Below, one piece after another: positions 1-5,649 of a DNA stretch of 5,649 nucleotides (its first letter is position 1; every line of letters begins with the position of its first letter). A model generated the notes under the pieces. The model was not told the DNA's origin and searched no databases. It saw nothing but the letters and a program-made list of their open reading frames with translations. A program made the position numbers and the translations under genes. Source of the stretch: Candidatus Zhuqueibacterota bacterium 4572_119 (GTDB lineage Bacteria > Zhuqueibacterota > Zhuqueibacteria > Thermofontimicrobiales > Thermofontimicrobiaceae); the NCBI GenBank assembly GCA_002084535.1, contig NBLI01000216.1:1-5649 (forward strand), in the 5' to 3' direction.

Positions 1-310
1 TGATCAAATCGCTGACAAAATCAACATGACACATAAGGAAACAAAAGTAACAATTGATATACTTTTAGAAACCGGAGAGCTGGTCAATGTGGGTGAGGGT
101 ATTATATTTCATAAAAAGCGTATTGACGAAGCGATAGAAAAAGTGAAAGAATATTTTAGCAAAAATGACAAAATTACTGTGGCTGATTTTAGGCAGCTAT
201 TGGATAGCAGCCGAAAATATGCCGTTCCATTGCTGAATCATTTTGATGGCATTGGTTTGACTGCGCGCCAGGGAGATGTTCGAGTACTGAACCCTGATTT
301 TTTTAAATGA
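1..310 (+). CDS. selB: Selenocysteine-specific elongation factor SelB, C-terminal part (5' end outside window)
   Basis: SelB is the specialised elongation factor that carries selenocysteinyl-tRNA to UGA codons marked by a SECIS hairpin in the mRNA. Only the last 102 codons are here; the frame is open from base 2, so the internal ATG at 26 is not the gene start. The visible part covers the end of one winged-helix domain (around TGELVNVGEGIIFHKKRID) and all of the last one, ending with the family signature: ITVADFRQLLD, then SSRKYAVPLLNHFD, then IGLTARQGDVRVL. In known SelB proteins this last winged helix contacts the SECIS RNA. The gene ends in TGA a few residues after RVL, the usual place for the family. 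The GTPase domains are outside the window. selA, selC and selD are not visible, so linkage to them cannot be judged. The identification rests on the tail motif alone but is strong. Confidence 0.93.
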   Translation, partial: DQIADKINMTHKETKVTIDILLETGELVNVGEGIIFHKKRIDEAIEKVKEYFSKNDKITVADFRQLLDSSRKYAVPLLNHFDGIGLTARQGDVRVLNPDFFK

Positions 311-518
311 TATTGATGAGTCCATTCTAAAAATTAGGTATTTTAAGATTTTTCATAAATTATGGTGCTATAACTTCTCTCTTCACGGTGAGCGGAGTCG
401 AACCGCAGTAACTCTTTAAATTTCAACAAAGCCGCATTTTCTATTGATCATCTAAATTAGTAATCTGCATTGGAAGCATTCAAGTTATTGTATTTTTGTT
501 TGCGCTAAAAGCTAACAG
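311..518. other. Gap between convergent genes selB and the spermidine-synthase-like gene
   Basis: This stretch of about 208 bases lies between two genes that converge. Both strands were read: no open frame longer than a few residues with a plausible start is present, and no tRNA fits. What it does hold is a short REP-like palindrome near 386-405 and the left copy of an imperfect direct repeat at 501-520. The rest is AT-rich and featureless to the eye. Confidence 0.6.
381..410. repeat. Possible REP-like palindromic element
   Basis: CGGT at 386-389 pairs with ACCG at 402-405 around a GC-rich centre, GAGCGGAGTCGA. The stretch stands out in base composition from the AT-rich gap around it. From memory, elements built on GAGCGxAGTCGAA or its complement are scattered between genes in many bacterial genomes, and this looks like one copy. 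A single copy in one window cannot prove that it is a repeat. Confidence 0.4.
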
Positions 519-543
519 CTAATTGCGAAAAGCTGTTTCAGCT
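501..543. repeat. Imperfect direct repeat at the end of the convergent gene pair
   Basis: Bases 501-520 and 524-543 form an imperfect direct repeat. Each copy starts TGCG, continues with AAAAGCT and ends CAGCT or ACAGCT. The right copy lies inside the last codons of the minus-strand gene, and that gene's TAG stop (519-521) sits at the junction. The copies also allow two competing hairpins: AACAGCT (514-520) with AGCTGTT (531-537), or AAAAGCTG (528-535) with CAGCTTTT (539-546). Confidence 0.45.
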
Positions 544-2789
544 TTTAATAGAACTATCGGCAAAGCATTGGCAAGCGAAAGGAATAGACAGGAAAATCCT
601 ACCCCAAAAACAGGAATGATCAAAGTGCTAAAAAACAGAGCTCCAAAAATGGATCCGGTTAATTCCCATGCATATAAAGCTCCACCAACCCGCTCGGTTT
701 TCATTTTATCTGACAGCATTAACTTATTGGCTAAAGGAAATTGATGTCCGGTAATAAAACCAATAACACAAATCAAAAATAAAAATATAATTTGAACGAA
801 TATGTCAGGTAAAATTATTGCAGATACTAAAATTAGCAGCAAATAACTGAAAAGAGGGTAGAGAAAAAACAAGATTTGCATTTGAAAAAAAATTCTCCAC
901 GGGTTGTCTGGTTTTGGCCTGGTTATCGCAAACCAACTGCCCAGCGCTAACCCAATCATAAATCCACTCAGAATCAAAGCAATCTGAAAATAGGCGTAAC
1001 CGTAAATTGCCTGAAATCCATGAATAAGCAAAATTTCCAATGAAATTGAAGTGCTGCCAACCATGAACATAGTTATTATTACTGGTGTTTCTATTTTCAA
1101 TTTTTTATTTTTAAAAACAAAATAAGAAATAAGCAATAAAAACAATAACAGGACAATATAAGTAAAATAAGTAATAACTGATCTAAATTCCTGGATCGTA
1201 CCAATCAATTTTTTGTTGAATGACGATAACCACAGATACACACTGAGAAAAGCACCGATAGGCTTGAAATCTCGATTGATGATTTTAGATGGATATTCCT
1301 TAATTTGTTCCTCAAGGAATTTTATTCGCGGTTCTGTCAAGCGATAATTAAGGTAATAGGGCTTCATATATTTTGTGGCCAAATTCCTGCTGGTAATTCT
1401 CGAGTTCAATATTTCCGGTGATTTGTTAAGTATGTCAGTTGAATTGCAGCTTATTAAATGAATGGAATATCCAGGAATAAGTATTGTTTCTTCAAAGACC
1501 TGTTTCAGCGTACGATGGAGGCATGAAAGAACCTCGGTTTGCTCATCTATCAACGCATTTTCTGACCCCCCAATTGAGAAGCTCAATATTCCATCGCTTT
1601 CAAGTTTTTCTTTAACTATTTGGTAAAATTCCAGAGAATAGAAGCGGTTAATTTGCGTTGTTTGCGGCGTTGGCAAATTGATAATGATCACGTCATATTT
1701 ATCGCTTGAACGCTCGATAAACCTGCGTCCATCCGTATGAAAAACATTTATCCGGTCATCATGAATTATTTCCGAAATGTGGGGAATGAATTCTTTGGTT
1801 AACTCCAGCGATTCCGGATCGAGCAGGCAAATATCAACATTCTTAACGCTTTTGTGTGCCAGAACCTGGGGAATACTACCGGGTAAATTACCACCAACAA
1901 GAAGGACTTGTTCAGGAAATGGATGTTGGAGCAGCGCGAAATGAACTGATTCTTCATCATGCATTAAATCGGGATGCGTAAACATTAAAACGCCATTCTC
2001 ATAAAAACTTATTGTTTCCCCAACTCTTACCGCTGTCAAATTTCCATAAATAGAAGTTTTTATTTTCAAAAGCTCAAGCTTTCCCCAGGAAAGTTTTTGT
2101 GCTGTAATATTCCATGCAGGAAAAAATTTAATAATCAAAATCATCAAAACAACAACCGGTAGCAGCAATTTCAATCTTAACTTTGGATAAAGAAAGCAAA
2201 TCATGAAAAAACCAACAAGCAGGTTAAATAAGCTAATAATTAAAATCACCTGAATATTTTCTAAAAATTGAAATATGAATATACTGGCTATAAAACCAGC
2301 AATCCCCGAACCGATAGCTTCATAAAAATATATTTTTCCCGGTACAAGTTCGATTGTACTATCCAATATTGTGAGAACTTTGCAGCCTAATGTGTAGAGA
2401 AAGCCGATTGCTAAACCAACAAAAGAAAGTGCTATAAAAGGAATTAGAAAAACGAAAAGCGGGCTAATAATTTCCCCGGGGGAAATGGAAAATATTTTTC
2501 TCGCGGAATTAACAAATAAAAAAGTAGCCGGAATAAGAGCAGCGAGGAATAACTGGAGCAAGATAAATAGTAATTTAGAATTTTTTATACCTGAAGTTAA
2601 TCGCCCCAATATTCCGCTTCCAGCAGCCGTCCAAAACAACCACGTCGCCAGAATGATACCAATCACCAGTTCATTGCCCGTAAAAAGAATAATTAATTCC
2701 CGCAAAAGCGTGATTTGACTAATCATTGCCGCGAAACCGGTGCTAATAAACGCGAAGGTGAATGCAGATTTAACCTGTTGCTGCCGCAT
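519..2789 (-). CDS. Membrane-embedded spermidine-synthase-like protein (probable methyltransferase fold, not a classical spermidine synthase)
   Basis: The 756-residue protein has three parts. Residues about 8-225 contain six or seven hydrophobic segments; about 236-445 form a spermidine-synthase/Rossmann methyltransferase domain; about 538-748 contain a second set of six or seven membrane segments. In the middle domain, VLLVGGNLPGS (295-305) is at the place of the GGGDGG nucleotide loop, LLD (322-324) follows the next strand, TDG (352-354) matches the usual GDG, and YDVIIIN (365-371) leads into LPTPQTTQINRFYS. Classical aminopropyltransferases have an aspartate where N371 stands, followed by a DP-GPA-type substrate loop; both are absent, so polyamine synthesis is unlikely. 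Proteins of this fused architecture are common in bacteria and usually annotated as spermidine synthase, with unknown true role; an integral membrane location is expected. No Shine-Dalgarno site is evident before the ATG, but the N-terminal TGFAAMISQITLLREL fits the family start. Fold assignment is firm; substrate is unknown. Confidence 0.85.
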   Translation of the reverse strand: MRQQQVKSAFTFAFISTGFAAMISQITLLRELIILFTGNELVIGIILATWLFWTAAGSGILGRLTSGIKNSKLLFILLQLFLAALIPATFLFVNSARKIFSISPGEIISPLFVFLIPFIALSFVGLAIGFLYTLGCKVLTILDSTIELVPGKIYFYEAIGSGIAGFIASIFIFQFLENIQVILIISLFNLLVGFFMICFLYPKLRLKLLLPVVVLMILIIKFFPAWNITAQKLSWGKLELLKIKTSIYGNLTAVRVGETISFYENGVLMFTHPDLMHDEESVHFALLQHPFPEQVLLVGGNLPGSIPQVLAHKSVKNVDICLLDPESLELTKEFIPHISEIIHDDRINVFHTDGRRFIERSSDKYDVIIINLPTPQTTQINRFYSLEFYQIVKEKLESDGILSFSIGGSENALIDEQTEVLSCLHRTLKQVFEETILIPGYSIHLISCNSTDILNKSPEILNSRITSRNLATKYMKPYYLNYRLTEPRIKFLEEQIKEYPSKIINRDFKPIGAFLSVYLWLSSFNKKLIGTIQEFRSVITYFTYIVLLLFLLLISYFVFKNKKLKIETPVIITMFMVGSTSISLEILLIHGFQAIYGYAYFQIALILSGFMIGLALGSWFAITRPKPDNPWRIFFQMQILFFLYPLFSYLLLILVSAIILPDIFVQIIFLFLICVIGFITGHQFPLANKLMLSDKMKTERVGGALYAWELTGSIFGALFFSTLIIPVFGVGFSCLFLSLANALPIVLLKAETAFRN
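528..546. terminator. Candidate bidirectional terminator hairpin overlapping the 3' end of the minus-strand gene
   Basis: AAAAGCTG (528-535), loop TTT, CAGCTTTT (539-546) is a perfect 8-bp hairpin with a three-base loop. A tracts precede it and T tracts follow it on both strands, as expected for a terminator shared by convergent genes. Only four of the eight pairs are G-C or in the GC-rich part, and the T run is just four bases, so it would be weak. It lies within the codons for KAETAF near the C-terminus of the membrane protein, so the sequence is also coding. It is more than 200 bases downstream of the selB stop. Confidence 0.4.
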
Positions 2790-2952
2790 AATTTTTTTCT
2801 TTTTATTTGTGGGATAAATTTTATTTGCCGGTTTTGATATTTCAAAATAAATAAAGAAAAAAATAAAAGCAAGCGAATATTATCATTTTTTAATTTGATT
2901 TTAATTTTATTTTTATTAAATTCAATGATTAAAAATAATCTATGGGAGAACA
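2790..2952. promoter_or_regulatory. AT-rich gap between divergent genes, probable promoters both ways
   Basis: The 163 bases separate the starts of two divergently oriented genes, so promoters for both must lie here or within the gene ends. The stretch is extremely AT-rich, with long A and T tracts (for example 2852-2868 and 2885-2920). A TTGATT at 2895-2900 could be a -35 box for the rightward gene, but no well-spaced -10 box is convincing. No clear operator was found. The placement is inferred from gene orientation, not from a recognised promoter. Confidence 0.35.
2944..2949 (+). promoter_or_regulatory. Ribosome binding site of the 222-residue exported protein
   Basis: GGGAGA ends three bases before the ATG at 2953. 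It is a good Shine-Dalgarno match with a short spacer and supports this start over nearby alternatives. Confidence 0.6.
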
Positions 2953-3621
2953 ATGAAATCAATATTCAAAAGTATGTCCAAACAGCTTTTTTTATTAGTG
3001 GTAATATTGGGAACATTGCTTTTTATAATGGCAATCGTGAAATCCGATTTTGTCGATCTAAAACCACCAGCGATTCCAACCTTCAATGAAAATGAAAAAA
3101 TAATTGGAAATAAATATTTCAATAAAGACTATAATTTTGGGATTTCCATCCCTTCGACTGATTGGGAAATCATCCACGGAAAAGGACTTTTAGAATTAGA
3201 GTTTGTTCACTTCAATTCAGCATTGTTAAAAAATCTAATCCTTAAAGCGAGAATGACGCGATCTGATAATTCTTCACAGTTCGCAATCATCGATGTAGCT
3301 ATAATGGACCTGGAAAATTCAACCACGCCAACAACAATAGCCAAGAAATCTCTGAACGAACTCAAAGCAATTTACAGTGGATCTGATTCGGTATATGTTA
3401 CGCAAGGAGTAATATCGAGTGGAGAAGGCAGTTTGTCCGGCGCGTTTTATATGGCTGAATTACCTGAGGATATTGGTATCGAGTTTCCAGTCATAATTCC
3501 AATGTTCTTTGTTCGTAATAATATTGCTTACGCTGTTATCTGCCGTTCAAAGGTAGATAATTATGATTTTGTCAGGCACGATTTTGAAAGTGTGTTAACG
3601 AGTTTTAAATTGTTTGAATAA
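2953..3621 (+). CDS. Hypothetical protein with N-terminal membrane anchor and extracytoplasmic domain
   Basis: I do not recognise a specific family for this 222-residue protein. Residues 1-10 are basic (K2, K6, K10) and are followed by a hydrophobic stretch at about 11-29, a signal anchor or uncleaved signal; no clear signal peptidase or lipobox site is seen. After a proline-rich linker (PPAIP, 38-42), residues about 55-222 form one soluble domain. It opens with YFNKDYNFGISIPSTDWEI, a strand pattern like that of the PsbP/DUF1795-type fold (aromatic, GFSIP, then W), and ends with DFESVLTSFKLFE, which also fits such domains. That similarity is from general pattern only. The protein probably faces the periplasm or outside. 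It is divergent from the membrane protein gene, with a shared upstream region, and is 73 bases before the isomerase gene; any functional link to either is unproven. Confidence 0.7.
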   Translation: MKSIFKSMSKQLFLLVVILGTLLFIMAIVKSDFVDLKPPAIPTFNENEKIIGNKYFNKDYNFGISIPSTDWEIIHGKGLLELEFVHFNSALLKNLILKARMTRSDNSSQFAIIDVAIMDLENSTTPTTIAKKSLNELKAIYSGSDSVYVTQGVISSGEGSLSGAFYMAELPEDIGIEFPVIIPMFFVRNNIAYAVICRSKVDNYDFVRHDFESVLTSFKLFE

Positions 3622-3679
3622 ACGATTTATATTATATCAGGAAGCTGACCACGCTATTTATGAATAAGTGACTGATTCA

Positions 3680-3692
3680 ACTTAATTTAAGT
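3680..3692. repeat. 13-base perfect palindrome directly before the first isomerase start
   Basis: ACTTAA, a central T, then TTAAGT form an exact inverted repeat that ends two bases before the ATG at 3695. It takes the place where a Shine-Dalgarno site would be, and none is visible there. It could be an operator half-site pair or simply chance in AT-rich DNA. Confidence 0.25.
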
Positions 3693-3694
3693 AT

Positions 3695-4354
3695 ATGATA
3701 AAACCGAATCCCATATTTTTATCCTCCTGGAGTGTAATTGATCTGACAAAATCTGAATTGCTCAATCTGGAAATGCTGCCCGGAATAGCGGAAAAGCACG
3801 GATTTCAGGGCATTGAACTTGTAGATCGACAATTGCCAGGTTTATTAACATCGAAATTGCAGGGAACGAAATTTTTTACCTGGCTGCATAAAGTTTTAAT
3901 TAAAAATCGAAAACCCAAACCTTTGACAGACCAGAATATCAGAAAAAATATTTATTCCATTTTTGATAACATTCTGCCAAAAGCGGAAGAGTTGAAAATT
4001 AATTTGGCCATCGAAAATCACTGGGGCGTGTCAGGTTTTACTGATAATATATTAGATATTATCAATTTCTATCAATCCCCATTTTTGGGGACTTGTCCGG
4101 ATTTTGGAAATTTTACTGTGTTTCAGGATAAATATTTTGAATTAAAGAGGTTGCTTCCGTTTGCCAAAGAAGTACATGCCAAATCCTACCAGTTTAATGA
4201 GGACGGTGAAGAAACAACGATTCAATATGAGACCTGCGTAAATCTGATACGTCATTCAAAATATCAGGGTCCCTTGGTCGTTGAATACGAGGGAGCCGGT
4301 GATAAAATGATGAACAGCGTTAAAACAAAGGATTTGGTCATAAAATATTTGTGA
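3695..4354 (+). CDS. Short sugar phosphate isomerase/epimerase-like protein (xylose-isomerase-like TIM barrel)
   Basis: This protein belongs to the AP-endonuclease-2/xylose-isomerase-like barrel superfamily, whose members isomerise or epimerise sugars, keto-acids and cyclitols using a divalent metal. The first strand is IFLSSWSV (7-14), then GFQGIELVDRQ (36-46), LAIENHWG (104-111), GTCPDFGNF (132-140), HAKSY (161-165) and LVVEYEG (194-200). The probable metal ligands E107, D136, H161 and E197 are all present. At 219 residues it is well below the 270-290 usual for this type. The part between GIEL and ENHW is about half the expected length, and one beta/alpha unit (around strand 3) seems to be missing; GTKFFTW (57-63) may be strand 4. 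The frame is intact. No Shine-Dalgarno is evident, but the N-terminus fits the family. It leads a probable operon with the second isomerase, 76 bases downstream. Probably cytoplasmic; substrate unknown. Confidence 0.8.
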   Translation: MIKPNPIFLSSWSVIDLTKSELLNLEMLPGIAEKHGFQGIELVDRQLPGLLTSKLQGTKFFTWLHKVLIKNRKPKPLTDQNIRKNIYSIFDNILPKAEELKINLAIENHWGVSGFTDNILDIINFYQSPFLGTCPDFGNFTVFQDKYFELKRLLPFAKEVHAKSYQFNEDGEETTIQYETCVNLIRHSKYQGPLVVEYEGAGDKMMNSVKTKDLVIKYL

Positions 4355-4415
4355 ATGCGGAACTTTATTACATAAAAACAATTAAACAATTTTTAAGAAT
4401 CAATAAGAATTTATT

Positions 4416-4421
4416 GAGGGG
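4416..4421 (+). promoter_or_regulatory. Ribosome binding site of the second isomerase
   Basis: GAGGGG lies nine bases before the ATG at 4431 and is the best Shine-Dalgarno match in the gap after the first isomerase. It decides this start against the frame-shifted GTG at 4351. Confidence 0.6.
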
Positions 4422-4430
4422 TAGCGGTAA

Positions 4431-5258
4431 ATGCGTCTTTCAATCGTTTCAGATGAAATTTCACATGACTTTAGCGAAGCAGTTGACATTGGTGTGGAAT
4501 GGGGGATCACTGATTACGAATTACGATTCTTAAACAGCGGTCGCGTTCCATTTGTGTCCAAAAAAGAAATGGATATGCTCGAGAATATTAAAGATGAGAA
4601 AAATGTAAATATTTCAGCCATCTCACCGGGGTTGTTTCAAATTTCTTTGCGGGACGAAGTTCAGCTAAAACTTCAAATCGAAGAACAAATCTATGAGAGT
4701 TTCAGATTCGCAGAAAAATTGGACACAAGGAATGTCATTATTTTTGGATTTAAAAGATATGCCCGGGAACCGCAAACCAATTATATTCAAATTGTGCATA
4801 TTCTGGGAAGAATGGCGTCTTTGGCCGAAAAGTACGGATTTACACTGTTGCTGGAAAATATTGCCGGGTCATGGGCAAATACAGGAAGTAATACCGCAAT
4901 GATTCTCGATGATGTAAATTCCAAACATTTAAAGGCAAACTGGGACCTTGCTAATGCCTTAATCGCGGGGGAAATTCCTTATCCTTATGGTTATCTGGCA
5001 ATTCGCAAACATATTCACACCATTCATGTAAAAGATATTCGGGAACATAAAACAAGTGATCCTGAAATTGTTTTGCTTGGTGATGGTTCTATTGATTGGG
5101 AAGGGCAATTCAGGGCGATTATGAACGGCTTGGATATAAATTATTTAACAGTAGAGACACAATGCAAACCTCTAATCGAAAACTCGCGCAGAAACGTGCT
5201 TCGGATAAAGGATATGTTAAAAAACTTTGAATTGGATGAAAATTTTATTGTAAAATAA
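4431..5258 (+). CDS. Sugar phosphate isomerase/epimerase-like protein (xylose-isomerase-like TIM barrel)
   Basis: At 275 residues this is a full-length member of the same superfamily as the gene before it, but of a different subtype with little direct similarity. Visible blocks: LSIVSDEIS (3-11) as strand 1, DYELRF (28-33), ISAISPGLF (61-69) as strand 3, NVIIFGF (101-107) as strand 4, TLLLENIAGSWANTG (138-152), LKANWDLANA (167-176), HIHTIHVKDI (194-203), LGDGSIDWEGQF (216-227) and LTVETQ (239-244). The expected metal ligands are E142, D172, H199 and E242. The LGDGSIDW stretch before the last strand is typical of sugar and inositol epimerases or isomerases. Its gene lies 76 bases after the first isomerase and 42 bases before the aminotransferase, all on one strand, so cotranscription is likely. 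Reaction probably sugar or keto-sugar isomerisation in the cytoplasm; the exact substrate cannot be told from sequence. Confidence 0.85.
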   Translation: MRLSIVSDEISHDFSEAVDIGVEWGITDYELRFLNSGRVPFVSKKEMDMLENIKDEKNVNISAISPGLFQISLRDEVQLKLQIEEQIYESFRFAEKLDTRNVIIFGFKRYAREPQTNYIQIVHILGRMASLAEKYGFTLLLENIAGSWANTGSNTAMILDDVNSKHLKANWDLANALIAGEIPYPYGYLAIRKHIHTIHVKDIREHKTSDPEIVLLGDGSIDWEGQFRAIMNGLDINYLTVETQCKPLIENSRRNVLRIKDMLKNFELDENFIVK

Positions 5259-5288
5259 AGCATAGTGATATTTTTAATGAAACAGATT

Positions 5289-5294
5289 AGGAGA
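5289..5294 (+). promoter_or_regulatory. Ribosome binding site of the aminotransferase
   Basis: AGGAGA lies six bases before the ATG at 5301. An in-frame ATG at 5277 would add eight residues (MKQIRRPV), but this Shine-Dalgarno would then be coding and no good site precedes 5277, so 5301 is preferred. Confidence 0.7.
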
Positions 5295-5300
5295 CCAGTT

Positions 5301-5649
5301 ATGGCAAATTTAGCAATCAATGGTGGAAACGCTGTCAGGACAAAACCTTTTCCCAAATGGCCGGTATGGGATGAAAATGAAATTACCTATTTGCGCGAAG
5401 TAGTCGAAAGTGGAAAATGGGGATCATTGCATGGGAGCAAAGTTAAAACATTTACGGAAAAATATGCGCAATATCACCAGGCAAAATATGGTATCTGTGT
5501 GAATAGCGGAACAACCGCCTTGAAAATTGCTTTACAGTCAACCGGAATTGGCGCCGGTGATGAAGTAATCGTACCTGGTTACACTTTCATTGCTACGGCT
5601 ACTGCTGTTCTTGATGCCGGAGCAATTCCTGTTTTTGTCGATATCGACC
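5301..5649 (+). CDS. DegT/DnrJ/EryC1/StrS family aminotransferase, N-terminal part (3' end outside window)
   Basis: These PLP enzymes transfer an amino group from glutamate or glutamine to a keto-sugar or keto-cyclitol; related members are dehydratases or act in amino-sugar and antibiotic biosynthesis. The first 116 residues are visible and the frame is open to the window end. LAINGGNAVRTKPFPKWP (4-21) is the characteristic N-terminus, followed by VESGKWG (35-41), NSGTTALKIAL (68-78), whose S-G-T-T loop binds the cofactor phosphate, GAGDEVIVPGYTFIATA (84-100) and AGAIPVFVDID (106-116). The VDID stretch is the usual strand before the cofactor aspartate region. The catalytic lysine is beyond the window, so activity cannot be confirmed. 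It follows the two isomerases with a 42-base gap and a good ribosome binding site, suggesting one operon. The pairing hints that the isomerases supply or use a keto-sugar; this is inference. Confidence 0.9.
   Translation, partial: MANLAINGGNAVRTKPFPKWPVWDENEITYLREVVESGKWGSLHGSKVKTFTEKYAQYHQAKYGICVNSGTTALKIALQSTGIGAGDEVIVPGYTFIATATAVLDAGAIPVFVDID

Noticed and set aside
308..316. TGA stop of selB as a possible selenocysteine codon
   Set aside because: The protein ends where SelB proteins normally end, and a second in-frame TGA follows after one codon.
384..415. Possible tRNA on the minus strand, suggested by GGTTCGACTCC, which looks like a T-loop, next to selB where selC might lie
   Set aside because: The T stem has only four pairs and the acceptor strand CACCGTG has no partner in the upstream bases. 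No D arm or anticodon arm can be drawn, so it is not selC or any tRNA.
523..744. Plus-strand frames within the membrane protein gene (523-744 and 2485-2718)
   Set aside because: They are antisense to a long, clearly conserved gene and have no recognisable domain.
2723..3122. Small frames of 60-79 residues on both strands in and around the divergent gap
   Set aside because: They overlap well-supported genes or run through low-complexity AT-rich DNA, are rich in K, I, N and F, and lack ribosome binding sites.
4352..4375. TGA stop of the first isomerase as selenocysteine or as a frameshift site
   Set aside because: The protein ends naturally at the last helix (VIKYL) and the next codons reach a TAA after six residues without any family sequence.
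4351..4533. GTG-started 60-residue frame overlapping the end of the first isomerase
   Set aside because: It runs through the start of the second isomerase in another frame, has no ribosome binding site and shows no family pattern.
1..5649. CRISPR array, insertion sequence or phage gene
   Set aside because: No regularly spaced repeats, no transposase or integrase motifs and no terminal inverted repeats with target duplications were seen.

Overview
The window is AT-rich bacterial chromosomal DNA with no mobile-element genes. It starts inside the 3' end of selB, so the organism very probably makes selenoproteins. The other genes are a large membrane protein of the spermidine-synthase-like type, a single-pass exported protein, two xylose-isomerase-like TIM-barrel proteins and a DegT/DnrJ/EryC1/StrS aminotransferase. 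This mix, with Shine-Dalgarno sites on only some genes and low GC, would fit an FCB-group or related uncultured lineage (Calditrichota, KSB1 or Marinimicrobia type). That assignment is only a guess from gene flavour.

Layout: (1) 1-310, C-terminal part of SelB on the + strand. (2) 311-518, a gap between convergent genes with a short REP-like palindrome near 386-405 and, at its right edge, an imperfect direct repeat and hairpin that run into the end of the next gene. (3) 519-2789, - strand, a 756-residue protein in which a degenerate spermidine-synthase/methyltransferase domain sits between two related membrane halves. (4) 2790-2952, a very AT-rich gap between divergent genes that probably holds both promoters. 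(5) 2953-3621, + strand, an anchored extracytoplasmic protein of unknown function. (6) 3695-4354, 4431-5258 and 5301 to the window end, + strand, a probable operon of two sugar phosphate isomerase/epimerase-like proteins followed by a PLP-dependent sugar aminotransferase that the window end cuts off.

The last three genes suggest a small pathway that isomerises or epimerises and then transaminates a sugar, keto-sugar or cyclitol. The substrate cannot be read from the sequence. The most notable points are the first isomerase, which looks shortened by roughly one beta/alpha barrel unit yet keeps the expected metal ligands; the membrane protein, which has lost the aminopropyltransferase active-site motif and shows an internal duplication; and the hairpin structures at the convergent gene end. 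I found no CRISPR array, tRNA, rRNA, insertion sequence or clearly new multi-gene system.
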